Positions 58,359 through 64,000 of a stretch of 64,000 nucleotides of DNA are shown one piece after another. Position 1 is the stretch's first letter, and the number at the start of each line of letters is the position of its first letter. This stretch comes from Variovorax sp. PMC12. Lineage in GTDB: Bacteria; Pseudomonadota; Gammaproteobacteria; Burkholderiales; Burkholderiaceae_C. The notes under the pieces were generated by a model. It made no database searches. It saw nothing but the letters and a program-made list of their open reading frames with translations, and was not told where the DNA came from. The stretch spans positions 1,189,001-1,253,000 of the forward strand of contig NZ_CP027773.1 in NCBI RefSeq assembly GCF_003019815.1, given 5' to 3'. A program made the translations under genes and the position numbers.

Positions 58359-58373
58359 ATCACTGCGCTGAAT
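58359..58373 (-). promoter_or_regulatory. NahR/NagR-type operator box
   Basis: On the minus strand this reads ATTCAGCGCAGTGAT. The consensus recalled for NahR at nah and sal promoters is ATTCACGCTNNTGAT; both half-elements (ATTCA and TGAT) and their spacing agree. It lies 102-116 bp upstream of the reductase ATG and just before the NahR-like GTG, as expected for activation of the operon and autoregulation. Confidence 0.65.
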
Positions 58374-58384
58374 AAAGGTCCGCC

Positions 58385-59299
58385 GTGCAACTCAAGGACA
58401 TCGACCTCAACCTGCTGCTGGTGTTCGACCGCATGCTGGCCGAGAAGCGCGTGTCGACCGTGGCCGAGTCGCTGGGCCTCTCGCAGCCGGCCATCAGCAA
58501 TGCGCTGGCGCGCCTGCGCAAGCTGCTGGGCGACGAGCTGTTCCTGCGCACCGCGCGCGGCATGGAGCCCACGCCCTTCGCGCTGCAGCTGGCGGAGCCG
58601 GTGGCCTACGCCATGGGCGCGCTGCACACGGCGCTCAACCAGCAGGTCGTGTTCGACCCCGCCACCAGCACGCGCAGCTTCACGCTCGCCATGACCGACA
58701 TCGGCGAGATCTACTTCACCCCGAAGCTGATGGAAGCGCTCTCGGTGGCCGCGCCCGGCGTGACCGTGAGCACGCTGCGCAACAACACCGCGACCAACCT
58801 GCGCGACGAGCTGGAGGCCGGCCACGTCGACATCGCCATCGGCCTGCTGCCGCAGCTCAAGGCCGGCGTGTTCCAGCGCCGGCTGTTCCTGCAGCAGTAC
58901 GTGTGCCTGTTCTCGCAAGCGCATCCGCTCGCGAAGAAACGCAGCGTGTCATTGAAGGACTTCAGCGCGGCCGACCACGTGCAGGTCCTGGCCGCCGGCA
59001 CCGGCCACGGCAAGGCCGACGACGTGATGGCGGCGCAGGGCATCCAGCGGCGCATCAAGCTGCGCGTGCCGCACTTCGTGGCCATCGGCCACATCCTGCG
59101 CTCGAGCCACATGATCGCGACGGTGCCCGAGCGGCTTGCACAGAGCATCGCGGAGCCCTTCGCGCTGGTGTGGCGCCCTCACCCGGTGGCGCTGCCGCAG
59201 ATAGCGATCAACCTGTTCTGGCACGCGAAGGCGCACCGCGATCCAGGCAACCAGTGGATGCGCGGCTTGCTGTTCGACAACTTCGCGGACGGCGGCTGA
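58385..59299 (+). CDS. NahR/NagR-like LysR transcriptional activator
   Basis: 304 residues from GTG at 58385 (VQLKDIDLNLLLVFDRML). Helix-turn-helix VSTVAESLGLSQPAISNAL; then NahR-type signatures throughout: TRSFTLAMTDIGEIYFTPKLM, VDIAIGLLPQLKAGVFQRRLF, VAIGHILRSSHMIATVPERLA and INLFWHAKAHRDPGNQWMR. NahR/NagR respond to salicylate. Divergent from the aromatic hydroxylase operon with a NahR-type box in the gap, so it very likely regulates that operon. Confidence 0.88.
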   Translation: MQLKDIDLNLLLVFDRMLAEKRVSTVAESLGLSQPAISNALARLRKLLGDELFLRTARGMEPTPFALQLAEPVAYAMGALHTALNQQVVFDPATSTRSFTLAMTDIGEIYFTPKLMEALSVAAPGVTVSTLRNNTATNLRDELEAGHVDIAIGLLPQLKAGVFQRRLFLQQYVCLFSQAHPLAKKRSVSLKDFSAADHVQVLAAGTGHGKADDVMAAQGIQRRIKLRVPHFVAIGHILRSSHMIATVPERLAQSIAEPFALVWRPHPVALPQIAINLFWHAKAHRDPGNQWMRGLLFDNFADGG

Positions 59300-59431
59300 C
59301 CGGTTGGCCGATGCTGGCTATCGGTCGGCCTTCGGAGGCTCGATGCGATCGGGCATGCCGTGCCTCGCGAGCTGGTCGACATTGCGCAGCACGCCCGCCA
59401 CGCAACGCAGACCAGCAGCGGCGCTTCCATC

Positions 59432-60073
59432 TCAGGCCTCCGTCGCTTCCGATTCGAGCGCCGCGGCGGGCCACTGGCCGAGTATCTCGTGCACGCCCTG
59501 CCCCACATGGCTGTCGATCAGCGCGAGCTTGCCGGCGCGCCAGCGCACCGGTTGCTCGATCGCGTGCTTCTCGAGCTTGCGCCTTGCGTACACCAGCGTC
59601 ATGTGCGGCGTGAAGGCGCGCTTGGGCTTGAAGCCCGCGTCGGCCAGCGCTTCGCCCAGCCGCTGCCTGAAGGCCATGAGCGCCTCGACGCCCGCGTCGT
59701 TGCCATACAGCACGAGTGCCTGGCTCTTCGCATAGCTCATGGCTTCGTCGAAGACGACATCGAACGCGGGCGGAGGAAGCGTCGCTGCGGCGGCCAAGGC
59801 CTGCTCGACCTTGTCGCGCGGCACCGCTGCGTAGTCGCCAAGGTCGAACAGCGTGACATGCAGGCGGTGCGCCTCGACCACCGTGCCCTTCAGCGCGTGC
59901 TGGAAATTCATGCGCTCGCCGAGCGCTGCAATCGTCGTGGCGTCCTGCGCGCCGGGAAGCAATGCGAAGAAGAGCGAATGCGGCATCGGCTCGGCGCGTT
60001 GCGCCTTGCTGCGGGGGCGCGGCAAGGGCCGCGGCGGAGGATCGATGCCGGGAAGAAGAAGCTGTTGAGACAT
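59432..60073 (-). CDS. RNA 2',3'-cyclic phosphodiesterase / 2'-5' RNA ligase family protein
   Basis: 213 residues starting MSQQLLLPGIDPPPRP. 2H phosphoesterase fold: the two catalytic motifs are HVTLF (after EAHRL) and HMTLVY (after RAFTP). Hydrolyses 2',3'-cyclic phosphates or acts on small phosphodiesters; ThpR relative. A ~40-residue Pro/Arg-rich N-terminus precedes the domain. Stands alone. Confidence 0.85.
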   Translation of the reverse strand: MSQQLLLPGIDPPPRPLPRPRSKAQRAEPMPHSLFFALLPGAQDATTIAALGERMNFQHALKGTVVEAHRLHVTLFDLGDYAAVPRDKVEQALAAAATLPPPAFDVVFDEAMSYAKSQALVLYGNDAGVEALMAFRQRLGEALADAGFKPKRAFTPHMTLVYARRKLEKHAIEQPVRWRAGKLALIDSHVGQGVHEILGQWPAAALESEATEA

Positions 60074-60200
60074 GCCTCGATCATCGCCCATCGACCCGGC
60101 GCCTTCAGGTGCTCTTCAGCAGGCGCCAAGCTCGTCTTCAGGCTGGAATTCCAGAATCGCCGAGCGCTGATGGCATGGCTTCAAGCCACCAACAGTCTCA

Positions 60201-60863
60201 ATGATCCCAACGACTCCAACCAGGAATTTCATCTTGACGAAAACGCAAGCCTGCACCGTCCTCGCCGCACTTCTGCTCGGCACCGCATCCATGGGCGCCT
60301 GCGCCGCCGGCCCCGCACAGGACACCGGTCTCTACGTGGGCGGCTCCGTCGGCCGTTCGAGCTACAGCCTCTCTTCTTCCAACACCGTGCCCACCCCGTG
60401 GGGCGGCCAGAAAGCCAGCAAGGCCGGCACGGCCTACAAGCTGTACGGCGGCTATCGCCTGACGGAAAACTTCGGCGTGGAAGTCGGCTACGCGCGCCTC
60501 GGCCGCGTGAGCCAGTGGACGGCGGCGGGCCTGGGCTACTCCAGCCTGCAGAGCGGCACCGGCCAGGCCTTCTACGCGGCCGCCACGGCACGCCTGCCAC
60601 TGGGCGATGCCTTCGCGCTCAACGGCCGCCTCGGTGTTTCGCGCGGCCGCATCTCCGGCGGCGACAACAACAATACCGTCAACTGGTGGCAACCCGGCGG
60701 CCAGCGCTTCTCGGGCAGCTCGACCGGCCTCATGGCCGGCTTCGGCGCCGAATACCGCATGACGCAGAACCTCGCGATCACCGCCGACTACGACTACTTC
60801 GGCAAGCTGTCGAAGCAGGCCAAGGGGGGCATGCTGTCGGTGGGGTTGAAGGCGAGCTTCTAG
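60201..60863 (+). CDS. Outer-membrane beta-barrel protein (OmpA-like, 8-stranded)
   Basis: 220 residues from ATG at 60201; TTG at 60234 with AGGA upstream (LTKTQACTVLAALLLG) is an equally possible start and gives a cleaner signal peptide, cleaved near CAAG. The mature part shows alternating strands: TGLYVGGSVGRSSYSL, AYKLYGGYRLTENFGVEVGYARLG, GLMAGFGAEYRMTQNLAITADYDYFG and a C-terminal ...VGLKASF ending in Phe, the beta-barrel assembly signal. Probably a small porin-like or surface protein. Confidence 0.82.
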   Translation: MIPTTPTRNFILTKTQACTVLAALLLGTASMGACAAGPAQDTGLYVGGSVGRSSYSLSSSNTVPTPWGGQKASKAGTAYKLYGGYRLTENFGVEVGYARLGRVSQWTAAGLGYSSLQSGTGQAFYAAATARLPLGDAFALNGRLGVSRGRISGGDNNNTVNWWQPGGQRFSGSSTGLMAGFGAEYRMTQNLAITADYDYFGKLSKQAKGGMLSVGLKASF

Positions 60864-60877
60864 GCGCTGGCGTAGCG

Positions 60878-60909
60878 ACCGCGACTGGCGCACTCACGCC
60901 AGTCGCGGT
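60878..60909. terminator. Strong hairpin between convergent genes
   Basis: ACCGCGACTGGCG and CGCCAGTCGCGGT form a perfect 13-bp stem with a 6-nt loop, centred between the beta-barrel stop (60863) and the methyltransferase stop (60927). No T-run follows on either strand; probably a bidirectional terminator or transcript-end stabiliser. Confidence 0.6.
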
Positions 60910-60926
60910 GGTCGGCGCGGAACCTG

Positions 60927-61559
60927 TCAGGGCTTCACGAACCTGTAGGCGAAGCGATCGGTCTCGCCCTTGATCGAGGGATCGAACACCTTGATCGAGT
61001 GCGTGTCGTTCTTTTCCGCGAGCAAGGTGCTTTCCTCGTCCAGGACGAAGCCGGCCGCCTCCACCTCCTTGCGAACGGATACGTGCTCGATGCGATGCAG
61101 CGACTGAGCGTCGTTCGTGCCTGCACCGCCGGCGGCAGCGTGGTCGACAACGACGTAGAACCCGCCGGGCTTCAGCCGTTCGAATACAGCTTGATTGAAA
61201 AGGGCCGCCGTCGCCCCCCGGGCCTGGGCCAGGGACGTGTGGAGGTCGTGATAGAACAGGTGCAGCCACACGACATCCGCTGGCTGCGTGGCCTCCGGCA
61301 GCGCCACGAGCTCCGCGGAGACGACTTCGACGTTCTCCCGGCCCGGCTCCTTCGCAAGCGCTCGCATGCGGCCGACCGGATCGTTGCTGAAGTGGGCGAC
61401 CTCGGCCGGCACGAAGCTGTACACCCGCCCTTCGGGTCCCACCGTGTCGGAGAAGAGGCGGGTCCAGCCGCCGTCGCCTGGATAAACGTCAATGACGGTG
61501 GAACCCGCATCTACGCGTGCGAACCGGATCAACTCGGATAGCTTGGATTGGTCGTACAT
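60927..61559 (-). CDS. Class I SAM-dependent methyltransferase
   Basis: 210 residues starting MYDQSKLSELIRFARVD. Motif I is STVIDVYPGDGGWTRLFSD (~20-38) followed by VVSAELVALPEATQPADVVWLHLFYHDLH and a post-motif FERLKPGGFYVVVDH. COG4798-like predicted methyltransferase; substrate unknown. Without a signal peptide it should be cytoplasmic. Upstream lies a decayed HxlR regulator gene on the other strand. Confidence 0.82.
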   Translation of the reverse strand: MYDQSKLSELIRFARVDAGSTVIDVYPGDGGWTRLFSDTVGPEGRVYSFVPAEVAHFSNDPVGRMRALAKEPGRENVEVVSAELVALPEATQPADVVWLHLFYHDLHTSLAQARGATAALFNQAVFERLKPGGFYVVVDHAAAGGAGTNDAQSLHRIEHVSVRKEVEAAGFVLDEESTLLAEKNDTHSIKVFDPSIKGETDRFAYRFVKP

Positions 61560-62054
61560 AGGGAGCTCCGTTAGGGTGGTTGAAGAGTGCGCGGCGTGCG
61601 GCGAATGGCGAGCGGTACGCCGGCCCGATCAGTAGAACTTGGCCCGGACCAGCAGCACTGCTCGGACCGATCGGCTATGCGCCGCAGCGGAGTCATCGCG
61701 TCGTAGACCTACAAGGGAGTGCCGCCGCGTGTCGACTACGCGCTGACCCCACTCGGTCGCAGTCTGGCCGACGCGGTCGTGGCGCTGTGCACTTGGGGGA
61801 ACCGGGAACGCGGCAGAACCGGCAAGCATCTTCGCCGAGCGAGTTACCTTGTCCTGACAGCCTCCAAGCCAAACGACTCTTGACCGGAAGATACGGTTAA
61901 CCAAACTGGCCGTCTGTGCGGCAGCGAACGCGTCACGCCGCATGAATCCGTCGGTGCGCGAATGCGCAACCGACAATGGCGTACTCCCGAAACGGGTGCA
62001 GAAAGGTCAAAAATCAGGCACGTCGTGGTCGCGTCCGCACATGGAGTGCGTCAA
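61560..62054. other. 495-bp region without an intact gene
   Basis: Holds the HxlR remnant and otherwise only short, non-conserved frames. It should also contain the promoter of the minus-strand methyltransferase. Codon pattern is lost relative to flanks, consistent with decay or a past insertion/deletion event. Confidence 0.5.
61671..61883 (+). pseudogene. Decayed HxlR-family regulator gene
   Basis: The last 55 codons (61719-61883) read VPPRVDYALTPLGRSLADAV and then ALCTWGNRER to a TGA, the classic C-terminal half of an HxlR winged-helix regulator. Upstream in frame are RRSGVIAS, an in-frame TAG at 61704-61706, and TYKG, so the gene has a nonsense codon and the helix-turn-helix part is missing or unrecognisable. 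No start is apparent. Confidence 0.6.
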
Positions 62055-62639
62055 CTACGCATCGAGGGGAGCCGATAGCCTCGACAGGGCTGCCACACGA
62101 CAGACATCCAGAATTTCATCGGCGAGGGGCGAGTCGTCAGGACACGCCCGCGACAGCATCAACGCGCCAATCGCCTGCGCGAACACTTCGATGCGCCTGG
62201 CGCGCTGGGCTCCTGCCCGTTTGCCGTCCTCCGGCGCACCGAGCGGGTTGGCCAGGGTCGCCAGCAGGCCTTCAACGCCGGCCTCGAAAGTCGCCTTGAT
62301 CGACGCCGGCTGACGCGCAGCGTCTCCGCATAGCGCGGCCATCGTGCAACCTTCACCACGAGCGTCACGATGCTCTCGGGACAGGTATTGCTTGACGACC
62401 GCTGTCGCATCGGCCCCTTCGGCTTTGGCAGCCGACTGCGCAAAACCACAGGTCGCCGCCTCCGCCAGCAGGTCTGCCTTGGAGCCGAAGTGCTTGTAGA
62501 ACCCGCCGTGGGTGAAGCCTGCGACCGCCATCAAGTCCGCGATCCCTACCCCGTCGTAGCCACGCTCGCGAAACAGGGTGGAGGCCGTTTCGACGATGTG
62601 CGCCCGGTTCGCCTGCGCCTGCGCTTTGGTGACCTTCAT
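62055..62639 (-). CDS. TetR-family transcriptional regulator
   Basis: 194 residues starting MKVTKAQAQANRAHIVETA. Helix-turn-helix YDGVGIADLMAVAGFTHGGFYKHFGSK (written as two parts: GIADLMAVAGFTHGGFYKHF). C-terminal ligand domain contains Cys in EGCTMAALCGDAARQP, a pattern shared with NemR/AcrR-like sensors of electrophiles. Divergent from an Old Yellow Enzyme gene with overlapping promoters, so it most likely represses that gene, as NemR does nemA. Confidence 0.87.
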   Translation of the reverse strand: MKVTKAQAQANRAHIVETASTLFRERGYDGVGIADLMAVAGFTHGGFYKHFGSKADLLAEAATCGFAQSAAKAEGADATAVVKQYLSREHRDARGEGCTMAALCGDAARQPASIKATFEAGVEGLLATLANPLGAPEDGKRAGAQRARRIEVFAQAIGALMLSRACPDDSPLADEILDVCRVAALSRLSAPLDA

Positions 62640-62689
62640 GTCCAGGATCCCTCTAGATGTGCCATTGGTGAAGCCTTGAATATACATTG

Positions 62690-62718
62690 ATTTTAACTAT
62701 CATCAAAATCCTTGACAA
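62690..62718 (-). promoter_or_regulatory. Promoter of the TetR gene
   Basis: On the minus strand TTGTCA (62718-62713), a 17-bp spacer and TAAAAT (62695-62690) form a good sigma70 promoter about 50 bp before the ATG at 62639. Its -35 overlaps the -35 of the divergent promoter. Confidence 0.6.
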
Positions 62719-62740
62719 CAAAGATGATGATCGACATCAT
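62712..62740 (+). promoter_or_regulatory. Promoter and operator of the Old Yellow Enzyme gene
   Basis: TTGACA (62712-62717), 17-bp spacer, CATCAT (62735-62740) as -10. An inverted repeat ATGATG-ATCGA-CATCAT (62724-62740) covers the spacer and -10, a natural site for the divergent TetR-type repressor. Confidence 0.55.
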
Positions 62741-62814
62741 TGAGCCAACTTGCCTTGTAAGGCTTCCGGATATGAGCGGCACCCACCTGATCAACGACGA
62801 CACAGCAACCCAAC

Positions 62815-63909
<1,095 letters not shown>

Positions 63910-63969
63910 CGATTGCCCCATGCCGCACACCGCGGCATGGGCTTACCTTTCTATCAAGAGGAAAAACAC

Positions 63970-64000
63970 ATGACCACTCGTACCACTGTTCTCATCACGG
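63970..64000 (+). CDS. Start of a downstream gene, truncated by the window end
   Basis: ATG at 63970 preceded by AAGAGG (about 8 bp upstream) opens a frame MTTRTTVLIT that runs off the end. The beginning suits a Rossmann-fold dehydrogenase (TVLIT usually continues into GxxxGxG) but too little is visible to be sure. Same strand and close spacing suggest one operon with the Old Yellow Enzyme gene. Confidence 0.5.
   Translation, partial: MTTRTTVLIT

Overview
The window is GC-rich, densely packed bacterial chromosome, mostly in short runs of overlapping genes (ATGA or GTGA junctions). Gene content points to a betaproteobacterium of the Comamonadaceae, most likely Variovorax or a close relative: many LysR and AraC regulators beside catabolic genes, a Bug-type solute receptor, a salicylate 5-hydroxylase-type operon with a NahR-like regulator, a TadA fused to an alpha/beta-hydrolase domain, and DUF1501/DUF1800 secreted proteins. 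This is inferred from protein families; no rRNA or tRNA gene was found to confirm it.

Layout. 1-9 kb: 3'-part of a molybdopterin oxidoreductase fused to an NAD(P)H:FAD:[2Fe-2S] reductase, with an ornithine-cyclodeaminase-family reductase; small unknown proteins; an aldo/keto reductase; and an operon of a frameshifted AprA-like flavoprotein, an 8Fe ferredoxin and a periplasmic binding protein. 9-17 kb: GNAT, a DHA2 drug exporter with its LysR regulator and a divergent Rid protein, cyclopropane fatty acid synthase, a CDF metal transporter, and an AraC/aldo-keto reductase pair. 16.7-20 kb: biotin genes bioA-bioF-bioD. 20-25 kb: NmrA-like protein, a basic small protein, and a translationally coupled four-gene set (acyl-CoA dehydrogenase-like, PIG-L deacetylase, NodS-like methyltransferase, GT2), then an AlkB homologue. 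25-31 kb: GH16 lipoprotein, nuclease-helicase fusion, chromate transporter.

30.8-33 kb is an AT-richer accessory patch holding a LysE/ArgO-type exporter, an isopenicillin-N-synthase-like 2-oxoglutarate oxygenase and a His-rich gene remnant. 33-39.6 kb is a five-gene signalling operon (CHASE3/GAF hybrid kinase with three receivers, CheR, CheB, a REC-kinase, a single receiver) with no CheA or chemoreceptor. 39.6-45 kb: DUF1501/DUF1800 pair, a Tyr/Pro-rich secreted protein and an adenylate cyclase-FHA protein. 45-53 kb: LD-carboxypeptidase, TadA fusion, PaiB-like protein, and a kinase-regulator-HbpS/GlcG-ankyrin operon.

53-59.3 kb carries a Rieske aromatic hydroxylase operon resembling salicylate 5-hydroxylase (reductase, alpha, beta, ferredoxin) with a chorismate-mutase-family gene and a Bug receptor between the beta subunit and ferredoxin. 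It is divergent from a NahR-like LysR gene, and the intergenic region holds a NahR-type box. 59.4-64 kb: RNA 2',3'-cyclic phosphodiesterase-like protein, outer-membrane beta-barrel, methyltransferase, a decayed HxlR regulator, and a divergent TetR/Old Yellow Enzyme pair with overlapping promoters; a further gene starts at 63970 and leaves the window.
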